Of a DNA stretch of 32,260 nucleotides, positions 8,293 through 16,149 are shown in pieces. The first letter of the stretch is position 1; each line of letters begins with the position of its first letter. The notes under the pieces were generated by a model, which did no database searches, had not been told where the DNA came from, and saw nothing but the letters and a program-made list of their open reading frames with translations. The translations under genes and the position numbers were made by a program. The stretch comes from Candidatus Sulfotelmatobacter sp. Its GTDB lineage: Bacteria > Acidobacteriota > Terriglobia > Terriglobales > Acidobacteriaceae. The stretch spans positions 1 through 32,260 of the forward strand of contig JASHOT010000348.1 of NCBI GenBank assembly GCA_030040965.1, read 5' to 3'.

Positions 8293-9201
8293 TCAAGATG
8301 CGACTGTGGTCTGGACCTCGGGGTACCGCATTCGCCGGAGATCTTCAATCAGGCTTGGACCTGTCGGGTTCCAGCTAAGTTTTTGGCGTGTTTTGGCGCT
8401 GGAGGCAGCGAGATCGCTTCCGGCGAAGACGCCTAACCATCCAAAATGGGCGTGCGCCTTCTCTGCCGATAGAGAAAACACCGGCACTTTCAATCCTTTG
8501 CCAATTGCTTCTGCGATATCCCTGAGGGCCACGCCTTCTTCGGCGACGGCGTGATACTTCGCACCAGTCTCATGTTTTTCCAGTGCGAGCCTGTAGAGGT
8601 GTGCCACATCCAGAACATGAGCTGCGGCCCACCGGTTGCTTCCTTCCCCTACATACGCAGACACACCTTTCTCCCGGGCCATACCGATGAGGTAACTGAT
8701 AAGGCCCTGCTTGACCGGGTCGTGAACCTGGGGGAGACGCATGACTGAAGCGTTTACGCCCTTGGATACCAAAGCAAGAGCCGTCTGCTCCGAAACACGT
8801 GGGAATGGGAAGTCCGGCGGTATGACGTTGTCTTCTACGGTAAGCTGACCAGGCGCGGCTAATCCAGCCAGCCCCGATGTGACCAGGAGAGGCCGATCGG
8901 AACCGGCAAGCACGGAGCCCAGAGTTTCGATGGCACGTTTGTCGATCTCGCAGTTCTGCTGGAATTTCGAAAAGTCGTGAACAAAACCCAGATGAATGAC
9001 CGCATCGGAAGAGGCGGCTCCTTTGCGCAAGCTATCGAGATCTTGCAGTGAGCCACGATGAACGCCGGCACCAAGAGCGGCCAAGGATTTTGATCCCGCG
9101 TCGGAACGAGCCAAGCCGAGGACTCGATGTCCGGCGGCGATCAGTTCTTTCGCTACGGAAGTACCGATGAATCCAGTTGCACCTGTAATGAAAACACGCA
9201 T
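8293..9201 (-). CDS. Atypical NAD-dependent epimerase/SDR-family protein
   Basis: A 302-aa extended/atypical SDR. The start is taken at 9201 (MRVFITGATGFIG) rather than 9246, because AAGGAG lies just upstream inside the end of the preceding gene and the Rossmann motif GxxGxxG (G7, G10, G13) is then at the very N-terminus as usual. The start is 1 nt beyond the stop of the aldo-keto reductase, so translation is probably coupled. The usual YxxxK catalytic pair is missing: where it is expected the protein reads PRVSEQTALAL. Proteins with this pattern are annotated as SDR-family oxidoreductases of unknown substrate. It probably binds NAD(P); catalysis is uncertain. The GGTVHRG-like segment GAGVHRGSLQDL is typical of the NAD(P)-binding subgroup. 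Confidence 0.82.
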   Translation of the reverse strand: MRVFITGATGFIGTSVAKELIAAGHRVLGLARSDAGSKSLAALGAGVHRGSLQDLDSLRKGAASSDAVIHLGFVHDFSKFQQNCEIDKRAIETLGSVLAGSDRPLLVTSGLAGLAAPGQLTVEDNVIPPDFPFPRVSEQTALALVSKGVNASVMRLPQVHDPVKQGLISYLIGMAREKGVSAYVGEGSNRWAAAHVLDVAHLYRLALEKHETGAKYHAVAEEGVALRDIAEAIGKGLKVPVFSLSAEKAHAHFGWLGVFAGSDLAASSAKTRQKLSWNPTGPSLIEDLRRMRYPEVQTTVAS

Positions 9202-9202
9202 A

Positions 9203-10105
9203 TTAAAACTCCTTTTCAGGTTTACCGATTGGGTTGAGGTTGGCAAGCACCTCAGAAGGAATCCGCAGTTGTGCAGCCTGAAGATTCTCGCGAAGATGCT
9301 TGCGGGAAGATGTTCCTGGAATCAGCAGAATGTTCGGTGAGCGTTGCAGAAGCCACGCCAGCGCAATCTGCATTGGCGTTGCGCCGAGACTCGCGGCGAT
9401 ATCAGACAACTCTGCCGATTGCAGCGGCGTGAACCCGCCGAGCGGGAAGAATGGCACGTACGCAATTCCGTCCCGAGCGAGATCGTCGATGAGCCCATCA
9501 TCAGCTCGATGCACCAGGTTGTAGTGATTCTGTACGCAGACGATCGCCACAATCCGGCGTGCTTCGGCGAGCTGAGCTGGCGTGACATTGCTGAGCCCGA
9601 TATGCCGGATCAGTCCCTTTCGCTGCAGCTCGGCCAAAACGGTGATCTGTTCCTCCATCGACCCCTCCGCGGGTCCATGAACGCTGAACATACTGCGCAG
9701 GTTGACCACGTCGAGAGCATCCACTTCGAGGTTGCGGAGATTGTCGTGAATTGCCGCAACCAGGTCTTCGCGCGAGAAAGCCGGAATCCATGACCCATCC
9801 TCGCCTCTGCGCGAACCAACCTTGGTTACGATCACGAGGCCATCGGGATAGGGGTGCAGAGCTTGCTTAATGAGCTGGTTGGTTACATGTGGACCGTAGT
9901 AGTCGCTGGTGTCGATATGATTCACGCCACTCGCAACGGCCTCCTGCAGCACAGCGATCGCCTCCTCTCTGTCCCGGGGAGGGCCCCATACCAATTTGTC
10001 GCCGTCTCGCCCGGCAAGTTGCATGGCGCCATAGCCCATTCGATTCACACTCATCGCTGTCCCAGGAAGTGTGAAACTGCCGGCAAGTTGAGTTTGTTGA
10101 AGCAT
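9203..10105 (-). CDS. pdxI: Aldo-keto reductase, PdxI/YdbC-like pyridoxal reductase
   Basis: A 300-aa aldo-keto reductase that closely resembles E. coli YdbC, reported as the pyridoxal reductase PdxI, which reduces pyridoxal to pyridoxine with NADPH. Shared stretches recalled from that protein include NRMGYGAMQLAG, HIDTSDYYGPHVTNQ, GLSNVTPAQ and AYVPFFPLGGFTPLQS. Catalytic D65, Y70 and K95 are present; the usual fourth residue His is N135 (VNLR), as in YdbC. The start at 10105 is chosen for its AGGAGG placed 6 nt upstream; the longer frame to 10132 has no such site. It is the first gene of the oxidoreductase operon and diverges from tetR. The family is certain, the exact substrate only likely; a general carbonyl-detoxifying role fits the neighbours too. 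Confidence 0.85.
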   Translation of the reverse strand: MLQQTQLAGSFTLPGTAMSVNRMGYGAMQLAGRDGDKLVWGPPRDREEAIAVLQEAVASGVNHIDTSDYYGPHVTNQLIKQALHPYPDGLVIVTKVGSRRGEDGSWIPAFSREDLVAAIHDNLRNLEVDALDVVNLRSMFSVHGPAEGSMEEQITVLAELQRKGLIRHIGLSNVTPAQLAEARRIVAIVCVQNHYNLVHRADDGLIDDLARDGIAYVPFFPLGGFTPLQSAELSDIAASLGATPMQIALAWLLQRSPNILLIPGTSSRKHLRENLQAAQLRIPSEVLANLNPIGKPEKEF

Positions 10106-10146
10106 TCGGTTCCTCCTGGCTTTCCTGTGCATCTAAGACGATTGGA

Positions 10147-10160
10147 TGAAGGATTCTTCA
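10147..10160. promoter_or_regulatory. Candidate TetR operator TGAAGGATTCTTCA
   Basis: A 14-bp near-perfect palindrome (arms TGAAG/CTTCA exact, 6 of 7 positions symmetric overall) in the 72-bp divergent region between the aldo-keto reductase (10105) and tetR (10178). TetR-family repressors commonly bind palindromes in such regions and repress both directions. The link is by position only. Confidence 0.45.
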
Positions 10161-10177
10161 GGTTTGGACTTCGCATT

Positions 10178-10816
10178 ATGTCGACAAACACGATAACCGC
10201 ATTCGAGCCAAGAAAAACGCCTGTTCAGGCGAGGTCGACGGTCACGGTGAAAGCAATTTCTGAGGCTACCATTCAGGTTTTGCTCACCCACGGGGCAGAC
10301 CGATTGACGACCACTCGCGTTGCCGGACGTGCCGGCGTCTCCGTCGGAACGTTGTACCAGTACTATCCCAACAAGCGGTCGCTGCTGTTTGCGGTGTTCG
10401 AAGATCATCTGAACAAGGTCTCGCGGACGGTGGAGCTCGCGTGTGAGGACGCGCGCGACAAGGCGTTGTCCGAGATGATCAGGCAGGTAGTGGAAGCATA
10501 CGTCGACGTAAAGATGCAGCGGGCGGACATTTCCGTAGCCCTTTACAAAGTAGCGCCGGACGTGGGTGGACCGGCATTGGTGAAGCAAACCGTACAACGG
10601 TTGCGGAAGGCGATCGGGTCGATGCTTCTGACTGCTTCGGATGTAAAGCTGTCACCCGACAAATTCGCCATCGACCTGATGCTCTCAGCAATGGCGGGAG
10701 CGATGCGATCGGCCCTTGAGGCGGGTGCATCGCCAGCCATGTTTCGCAAGATGCGAGAGCACCTCGTACTACTTTGCCAATCCTATATGGCGGCTGCAAT
10801 GGCCAAGGGTGCTTAA
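10178..10816 (+). CDS. TetR/AcrR-family transcriptional regulator
   Basis: A 212-aa TetR-family repressor. The DNA-binding helix-turn-helix lies at about residues 43-70 (LTTTRVAGRAGVSVGTLYQYYPNKRSLL). The C-terminal half is the variable ligand-binding and dimerisation region, with a length normal for the family. The start at 10178 is preferred over the long upstream extension (from 9854), which would run antisense through the aldo-keto reductase. The Shine-Dalgarno is weak. It is divergent from the three-gene oxidoreductase operon, so it probably controls that operon and itself in response to a small electrophile or aldehyde-type ligand; the ligand is inference. After its stop the same frame is open for 77 more codons. 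Confidence 0.9.
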   Translation: MSTNTITAFEPRKTPVQARSTVTVKAISEATIQVLLTHGADRLTTTRVAGRAGVSVGTLYQYYPNKRSLLFAVFEDHLNKVSRTVELACEDARDKALSEMIRQVVEAYVDVKMQRADISVALYKVAPDVGGPALVKQTVQRLRKAIGSMLLTASDVKLSPDKFAIDLMLSAMAGAMRSALEAGASPAMFRKMREHLVLLCQSYMAAAMAKGA

Positions 10817-11090
10817 CAAATCGCTTTCCGTGCGTTCTGGATTCATTCGGCCAAGCTCAATCGGAATCGCAAAATCCAATTCCAAACACAAATCCTTGTC
10901 TTCTACGGACTTTTCCAAACCAGGCTACAGCGTTTGCGGTATGCCGCAGTCGCGGCAGACGATTCATTCTTGTTCGGTCCACGCATCGTTGAAAGTTCCA
11001 ACATCCTTGCGCATTTTGCGTTGACGGCTCATTTGCGACAACTCAAATGATCTTGGCCTCCCTGCGGCGAAGAATACTCGGGGGGAAGCT
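10817..11090. other. Stretch after tetR, open frame without start
   Basis: No recognised gene. The tetR frame continues open for 77 codons after its TAA (10817 to a TGA at 11048-11050), ending in AHFALTAHLRQLK. It has no ATG start and I cannot place it; it could be a chance open frame, a remnant, or an ancestral C-terminal extension of tetR. Confidence 0.3.
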
Positions 11091-11545
11091 ATGCCCATCG
11101 TCCGGGATTCGAATTCCTGCCTCGTTCGATGCATCCGGGTGCTCTGTGCGACAGGGATATTACTCGCTTCAATAGCTGTCGGCCAGTCTGTCGGCACAAT
11201 TCAAGGAACGGTGACCGATCCTTCAAACGCAGCGGTGGGCGGCGCCACCGTGACCGTGCGGAACCAGACCACGGAAGTGGAACGTTCCACACGTACCGAC
11301 GCGGCTGGGGCTTATCTGATTCCATCGACACCGATTTTTCGTTGATCAAAGATACGAAGCTTCACGAAAGAATAGATTTGCAGTTCCGAGCCGATGCTTT
11401 CGACGTGTTCAATCATCCTAACTTCGGCAATCCCGACCTCAACGTGCTGTCGTCGAGTTTCGGCATCATCACCAGCACCCGCTTCGCGAACGGCGATTTC
11501 GGGTCGGCGCGGCAGATGCAGTTGGGTCTGAAGCTGATGTTCTGA
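11091..11545 (+). pseudogene. Remnant of TonB-dependent receptor, core deleted and frameshifted
   Basis: Both ends of a CarboxypepD_reg-type TonB-dependent receptor are present but the middle is gone. From ATG 11091 (preceded by GGGGGGA) comes a signal peptide and the start of the N-terminal beta-sandwich domain (GTIQGTVTDPSNAAVGGATV ... AGAYLIPS). Near 11330 the sequence jumps, in another frame, to a typical barrel end (DFSLIKDTKLHERIDLQFRA, then DAFDVFNHPNFGNP) and ends in LGLKLMF with a terminal Phe at 11542. Intact relatives, such as the one at 16150, are about 1100 residues, so roughly 900 residues are missing. The first frame stops at 11343-11345. The remnant cannot make a barrel. Confidence 0.8.
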
Positions 11546-11653
11546 CCTGGCGATCGTTCAAGGCGAGGTCGCAACGGATTGCTGGTGCGAAATGCCGCCA
11601 GATTTGAGGTTCATCAGTTGTCATCCTCAACAGCACGCAGCTGAAGGCGGGCA

Positions 11654-14374
11654 CTAGAACGACGTTCGTTGCATGTTTGCCTTCAAGGCGTTATCTATTC
11701 GCGAAATTGATTCACTGAGATGAGCCCGTGTTTCAAGGCTCATCTTTACCCCAGGTTTGGCCACGGCAGTCTGCAACTGAGCACGCAACGCTACCAGGTT
11801 CTGCCTGGCCATCGTTTGCGCGTCCTCCGGAACTCCGGTTTCGTGCAAGACGAGGCTAACCAACTTGCGCAAGTGGGCGCGCTGCAAAGAGCGCCGGTAG
11901 CTGTCGATGGTCAACAATGTTCCCGGCGACTTGGTTTCTGCCCAGATGGAATCCTGCACCTCGTCAAACAGCACTCCGATGCTGAAGGCCTCCGACGGAT
12001 CTTTCGTGGCAACTTCGGAGTCCAGTATCCGGCTGAGCACGACCGGGTTATACAAGCGCTTGAGCACGCTGTTTTGAAGAGAAAACACCATCTCATGGAT
12101 TGGGACATCGAAGCGTGAGTTGGCCGTCTCCTGAAAATCCGTAAAGTCGGTGAAGCGCGGGTTGGCCAGCTTGTTCAGCAATGCGGGCGAGAACCGGAAA
12201 GCCGCGGGCGAAAACAGATGTTCGCGAAGCAGTTCCAAAGCTTCCTTTTGTTTGGCAGCCGGAACCGGACTGAACGGCACGCGATTGCCGGGATCTCCCA
12301 CGTGGTCGCGATAGTGATAAACGCCGCCGATGTATTTTGAAGCCAGAGTCAGGCCATAACCAGCCTGGCTGAAGGCAACGTCAAAACTGCGGCGCAGAAT
12401 CTGATACCCCTCGCCGGGTTGTTCCAGCTTGGTTTCCATGTTGGCCCAGACTTCGTCCGCCAGTGTCATGCGATGTGCGTAATACTTCAGTGGATCGGTG
12501 CCAAAGTCGAAGCGGTTGACCAGCGGGTCCATATCAAAACCTTCGTCCCCGATCCCGGCATCTTCGTCGGTATCGTAGGCGAGCTTCGGGTCTGATCCAC
12601 GGGAAGCAATCTTGTTCAGCTCGGGACGTTCCGCATCCGGCGTAGGTGCGTCGATCGGCTTGTAGGCGTACTCGATCGCCCAATAATCGTACGGTCCGAG
12701 TGTCGTCTGATGATATTGGCCCTGCTTCCAGCCGCGCTCGGCGATGTTGGTCGGGATGTAATCCATCACCGAGCCGGTCAAGCCTTCGCGCTCCGTCAGA
12801 TCGGCATCCTGTGCTTGCTCCAGCGTGTGAATGGTGCTGGCTCGGAAATTGTGGCGCAGACCAAGGGTGTGGCCTACTTCGTGGGCCGCGATCTCCATTA
12901 AAAAATCGTGAACGAATTTTTGGCCTTCTGGTCCCTGCGGGTCCATTCCGCGCGCCAGCAGTAGGTCAAAGGCAAATTCCGCGTCGAGCACGGCGCCCTG
13001 CTCGAAGTCGCAGAAATCGGCGGGCCCGCTATTCCACGGCGCAAGAAATGGCTTGCGGGCCTGCTGCAACCATGGCATGGCCACAGGAGCGATAAACTCA
13101 TCCATTTGCCTGTGCATGAAGCGCGTCATGCCGGCATCGAAACGGATGTCGGCATCGTAGAGTTCGCCCGTAAGCGGGTCGGCGCGCGACGGTCCTTGCG
13201 CGAAACCCGGGTCGGGATATCCGTTGAACCAACGCAGTGTGCTGTAGCGCACATCGGCGGCATCCCAATCAGCGTCGTCAGGCTGTTGCCTGACTTCGAT
13301 TGCGTCCTTGAAGCCGATGCGTTCAAAAGCCTTATTCCAAAGCAGAACCCCGTCGCGAATTGCGTCGCGGTATTGCACCGGGATTGTGTTTTCCATCCAG
13401 AACACGATCGGTTGTTTGGGGCGCGAGAGTGAGGCGCTAGGATCCTGCTTTTCGAGGTGCCAGCGATTAATGTAGCGACGGCTGGTCTCGAATTTGTCGT
13501 CGCTGGTGCTGAAATCCTCAACCTGCGTGATGAAATGTCCGACGCGGTCGTCGGCCAGTCTGGGGCGATAACCGGTTTGCGGGAGTTCCGAAATGCTGTA
13601 GCGAAAGTGAAATTGCATGCTGCGCACGTCGGGAAGGTCGCGCGGAGGAGGAGGTGTTTTCGGCGGCGGTGGCCCTTCCGGCGAAGGGATCGGAGGAATT
13701 GACGGGTGATCGGCCGTGTAATGCGCAACCGTTTCGATTTCGACGTTTTTCTCAAACGACTTCAACATCCCGAAGTAACTGTTCTTCCCGTCGAAGTGGT
13801 AGGGAATGCGGAAAGTCGACTCCAGGTTGTAACCCATCATCGGAACATCCGCCAGCAGAATTGCGCCCAGGTCCACGAGCACGCTCTTGCGGTCGGGCTG
13901 CGGCAGGCTTTCAATTTTGGTGGATCCCAGAATCGAGTCGCTGAAGGACCGTCTCACTGCCCGCTGCATCGGAGAGTTGGGCTCGGCCACGAAGCGCGTG
14001 TTCTTCGCGATCAACTGAACCAGCGGTCCTTCTTTATGGAACACGATCGGCGTCTCGCCACACATGCCGGAAGCAAAAAATCCGCCTTCGCCGATGCCGG
14101 ATTCGCAGGTCATCGACAGCATGTACATCTTGTCGAATTGGTCGGGAAGAATCTCGAGATAAGTTTGCTCTTCCGTCCGGTAGAACGTAAAAAGTCCTTT
14201 GCTGACTTTCGCGTCTTTGACCACGTCGGCAAAAGCTTTCTTGGGTTCAGGCTTCTTCTCGGCCGACTCCTGGCCTTTTTCGCCCTCGGGCTTTTGCGAA
14301 GTTTGCGCGAGAAGCGTTAGTTGCGGTGCGGCAAGCAGGATGACTGCCAGCACGCGGGAAATCCAGGTTTTCAT
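11654..14374 (-). CDS. Exported zinc metalloprotease (DUF5117/DUF4953 type)
   Basis: A 906-aa exported metzincin-like protease. Signal peptide at residues 1-23 (ISRVLAVILLAAPQLTLLAQ core). The start at 14374 is chosen because AAAGGA lies upstream and the signal peptide begins there, not at 14413. The N-terminal half matches the DUF5118/DUF5117 pattern. A proline-rich segment sits at about residues 225-250. The catalytic motif is HEVGHTLGLRH with zinc ligands H498, H502, H508 and general base E499, followed by a Met-turn candidate M537 in GSVMDY. Family members are common in Acidobacteriota and Bacteroidota, and their substrates are mostly unknown. It stands alone on its strand; no operon partner is evident. 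Confidence 0.88.
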   Translation of the reverse strand: MKTWISRVLAVILLAAPQLTLLAQTSQKPEGEKGQESAEKKPEPKKAFADVVKDAKVSKGLFTFYRTEEQTYLEILPDQFDKMYMLSMTCESGIGEGGFFASGMCGETPIVFHKEGPLVQLIAKNTRFVAEPNSPMQRAVRRSFSDSILGSTKIESLPQPDRKSVLVDLGAILLADVPMMGYNLESTFRIPYHFDGKNSYFGMLKSFEKNVEIETVAHYTADHPSIPPIPSPEGPPPPKTPPPPRDLPDVRSMQFHFRYSISELPQTGYRPRLADDRVGHFITQVEDFSTSDDKFETSRRYINRWHLEKQDPSASLSRPKQPIVFWMENTIPVQYRDAIRDGVLLWNKAFERIGFKDAIEVRQQPDDADWDAADVRYSTLRWFNGYPDPGFAQGPSRADPLTGELYDADIRFDAGMTRFMHRQMDEFIAPVAMPWLQQARKPFLAPWNSGPADFCDFEQGAVLDAEFAFDLLLARGMDPQGPEGQKFVHDFLMEIAAHEVGHTLGLRHNFRASTIHTLEQAQDADLTEREGLTGSVMDYIPTNIAERGWKQGQYHQTTLGPYDYWAIEYAYKPIDAPTPDAERPELNKIASRGSDPKLAYDTDEDAGIGDEGFDMDPLVNRFDFGTDPLKYYAHRMTLADEVWANMETKLEQPGEGYQILRRSFDVAFSQAGYGLTLASKYIGGVYHYRDHVGDPGNRVPFSPVPAAKQKEALELLREHLFSPAAFRFSPALLNKLANPRFTDFTDFQETANSRFDVPIHEMVFSLQNSVLKRLYNPVVLSRILDSEVATKDPSEAFSIGVLFDEVQDSIWAETKSPGTLLTIDSYRRSLQRAHLRKLVSLVLHETGVPEDAQTMARQNLVALRAQLQTAVAKPGVKMSLETRAHLSESISRIDNALKANMQRTSF

Positions 14375-14507
14375 GGAAGGGTCCTTTCTGAACAGGATCA
14401 GTCGGCGACTCAACTCGAATCCTGGAATAGGGGCCCGAAAGTCGCCGCTTAGGGTAGCACAAGTGGGCCGAGGGAGTCTCTGGGGCTGTTCCTAATTTCG
14501 GAGCAAG

Positions 14508-14750
14508 TTAGGACAGTACCACCGGACCAGTCAACTTGCCATCATGCCACCGAATCCGGTAAATGATTGCGCCGCCGCGCGCCGGGATGACATAGAGAAT
14601 CACCTTCCCGTCCGAAGAAAAGCGGACCACGAGTGTATTCGCATCCGGTATGTGATTGGTGCATGTGCGGTTCAGATCCATTCTCAGCAATGCCTCCGGT
14701 ACCGCTCGTGTCGGGAGAGCAGTCGCGGGAAGGAGGACTAGCAAAAGCAT
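14508..14750 (-). CDS. Small exported hypothetical protein (doubtful)
   Basis: An 80-codon frame starting with a signal-like MLLLVLLPATALPTRA. The rest contains VRFSSDGKVILYVIP and IIYRIRWHDGKLTG, which recalls a single blade of a PD40/WD40-like propeller. I recognise no full family. The ribosome-binding site is weak and the frame is open a little upstream of the ATG, so this may be a remnant of a larger protein. Nothing else is evident between the metalloprotease start and 14961. Confidence 0.4.
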   Translation of the reverse strand: MLLLVLLPATALPTRAVPEALLRMDLNRTCTNHIPDANTLVVRFSSDGKVILYVIPARGGAIIYRIRWHDGKLTGPVVLS

Positions 14751-14961
14751 GAACTGACAGCCACCGCAAAGGAATTCGAGTTCCTCCCATAAAGCTCATA
14801 GTTCCTGTCCAGTTTGCTTGTTGGTGCGAATGATCGCCGGGCGGACGCAGCGCGAAACCACGTGTGAACTTATGTCTGGCGTCAGGATGGCATCCGGAGT
14901 ATGCTTTTGTGCTGCATAGCGAGGCGGATGTTCATGGCAGACTTCTACCTGAGGGCGCTTC

Positions 14962-15750
14962 ATGCGGTCCTGGGTCGCTCGCGATAATCGTCGGCACGTC
15001 GCTCTTCCAGATTCGACTGTCTCTAAAAGTAATCAAGTAAATCGGGATGCTCGTGTTTACGCTACCGGTCGTGTCGCGGGATTCTGCCTTTGGTTAGCGT
15101 GCGTGTCGGCTGCTCAGGCCCAAGCTCCCCAGAATCTGGAGGCCTACAGCGTCTCCGTCCAACAACTAAAGGTCGCGTCCAGCGTTCACGGCCATCTTGC
15201 CCGCGCGGAAAGGTATTTCCGGAAGGGCGACACGGAAGCGGCCCGGGTGGAAGTCGCCCGCGCCCTGCGCGAAGATCCAACATCTACCGATGCATTTACT
15301 GTGCGAGCTTTCATTGACCTGGCGGTGAAAAATCCGGCCGGTGCGATAGCCGATGGGTTGCACGCCATCGCTCTCGATGCGAACAACGCTCAGGCTTTTC
15401 TTGCCCTTGCGAGTGCTTACAATGTCACCCAGAACTTTGAAAGCGCTGAACAAACAGCGCGCAAGGCTCTGGCTGTCACGCCCAGTTTGTGGCAGGCCCG
15501 TCTTGAACTCGCCAAGTCTCTGTACGGACGGCAACAACTTATTGCTGCCCTGCACGAACTCGACGCGCTGCAGACTGATTTTGCCGACGTTCATTTGGTG
15601 CGAGGCGACGTCTTGATGCAAATGGGGCGTCGGCAGGATGCCGCCAACGAATTTGCGGCATTTATGACTGAGGCTCCGCGAGACCCGCGGTGCGAGCAGC
15701 TTAGACAGATCGTTTCCGATGTCGCCCAAGCGTCTGGCGCCGTATTCTAA
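14962..15750 (+). CDS. Exported TPR-repeat protein
   Basis: A 262-aa protein with a signal or anchor segment at about residues 37-54 (GRVAGFCLWLACVSAAQAQA) and then at least four tetratricopeptide-like helical pairs: AERYFRKGDTEAARVEVARAL, then AFLALASAYNVTQNFESAEQTA, then ARLELAKSLYGRQQLIAALHEL, then LVRGDVLMQMGRRQDAANEF. TPRs mediate protein contacts; a periplasmic adaptor role is likely but the partner is unknown. GAGGG precedes the ATG. The N-terminal 36 residues before the hydrophobic core are long for a signal peptide, so a later start is possible. It is followed by an inverted repeat and then the receptor promoter, so it is probably its own unit. Confidence 0.75.
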   Translation: MRSWVARDNRRHVALPDSTVSKSNQVNRDARVYATGRVAGFCLWLACVSAAQAQAPQNLEAYSVSVQQLKVASSVHGHLARAERYFRKGDTEAARVEVARALREDPTSTDAFTVRAFIDLAVKNPAGAIADGLHAIALDANNAQAFLALASAYNVTQNFESAEQTARKALAVTPSLWQARLELAKSLYGRQQLIAALHELDALQTDFADVHLVRGDVLMQMGRRQDAANEFAAFMTEAPRDPRCEQLRQIVSDVAQASGAVF

Positions 15751-15765
15751 GTCTGCAGAAATAAT

Positions 15766-15804
15766 GCTTTTGGGCTCGCTGCTTCGACGACTCAAGCCAA
15801 AAGC
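15766..15804. repeat. Inverted repeat GCTTTTGG-N23-CCAAAAGC
   Basis: Perfect 8-bp arms (15766-15773, 15797-15804), 15 bp after the TPR gene stop. The stem can be lengthened by two pairs with one bulge. No T-tract follows on the plus strand, so it is a 3'-end hairpin candidate rather than a clear intrinsic terminator. Confidence 0.45.
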
Positions 15805-15861
15805 CGCGCCAGACGGCAAGTTGCGCCACAATGAGCACTAAAAAAATTATCGTTAAAGGTA

Positions 15862-15890
15862 TTGACAAAATACAAGTAGTCCGGTAGACA
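15862..15890 (+). promoter_or_regulatory. Putative sigma-70-type promoter of receptor locus
   Basis: An exact TTGACA (15862-15867) is followed after 17 nt by TAGACA (15885-15890), a weak match to TATAAT. It lies downstream of an A/T-rich tract. The perfect -35 and ideal spacing support it; the poor -10 weakens it. Confidence 0.45.
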
Positions 15891-15897
15891 TACTTGT
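15872..15897. promoter_or_regulatory. Candidate operator ACAAGTA-N12-TACTTGT
   Basis: A perfect 7-bp inverted repeat (15872-15878 and 15891-15897) whose arms flank the putative -10 element. This placement is typical for a repressor that blocks RNA polymerase. No regulator gene is adjacent, so the cognate protein is unknown. Confidence 0.5.
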
Positions 15898-16106
15898 GAA
15901 TGGTCTCGGGGGATTTCATCGACCCGGGACAGGCATAACCGCGGCACTCCCCCGCATTCGCAAACGATCCGCATCACACCTTGCCCTTTGCCTCGGTTCG
16001 GCATGGGTGGGTGTGTAAGTTTCATCTCAGGCCACGACGCCGAGGAGTTTCAGACACAGCAAGAGTTGCAGGTCAACGTGTTTTGAGGGGTAAGCACAAC
16101 ATTTAA

Positions 16107-16127
16107 TACTAGTACATCTATAGACTA
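16107..16127. promoter_or_regulatory. A/T-rich palindromic element near receptor start
   Basis: TACTAGTA (16107-16114) and TCTATAGA are both self-complementary and lie close together, 23-43 bp before the receptor ATG. The whole patch is loosely dyad-symmetric (TAGTACA / TAGACTA). It might be a second operator or part of a promoter; the support is weak. Confidence 0.25.
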
Positions 16128-16149
16128 CCTTGTAATAGAAAGGGTTCTT

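Larger units (their letters stand above)
15751..16149. other. Regulatory region upstream of TonB receptor
   Basis: A gene-free stretch between the TPR gene and the receptor. It holds the GCTTTTGG inverted repeat, an A/T-rich segment (15840-15875), a promoter-like TTGACA element, the ACAAGTA/TACTTGT inverted repeat, and a second A/T-rich palindromic patch near 16107-16127. The leader from the putative promoter to the receptor ATG would be about 250 nt, long enough to carry a further control element, though I recognise no riboswitch. Confidence 0.6.

Noticed and set aside
9202-9246. Longer start for the atypical SDR
   Set aside because: The extension overlaps the preceding gene and moves the Rossmann motif away from the N-terminus; AAGGAG fits ATG 9201.
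9854-10177. Long N-terminal extension of the TetR frame
   Set aside because: It lies antisense within the aldo-keto reductase; the TetR domain begins properly after ATG 10178.
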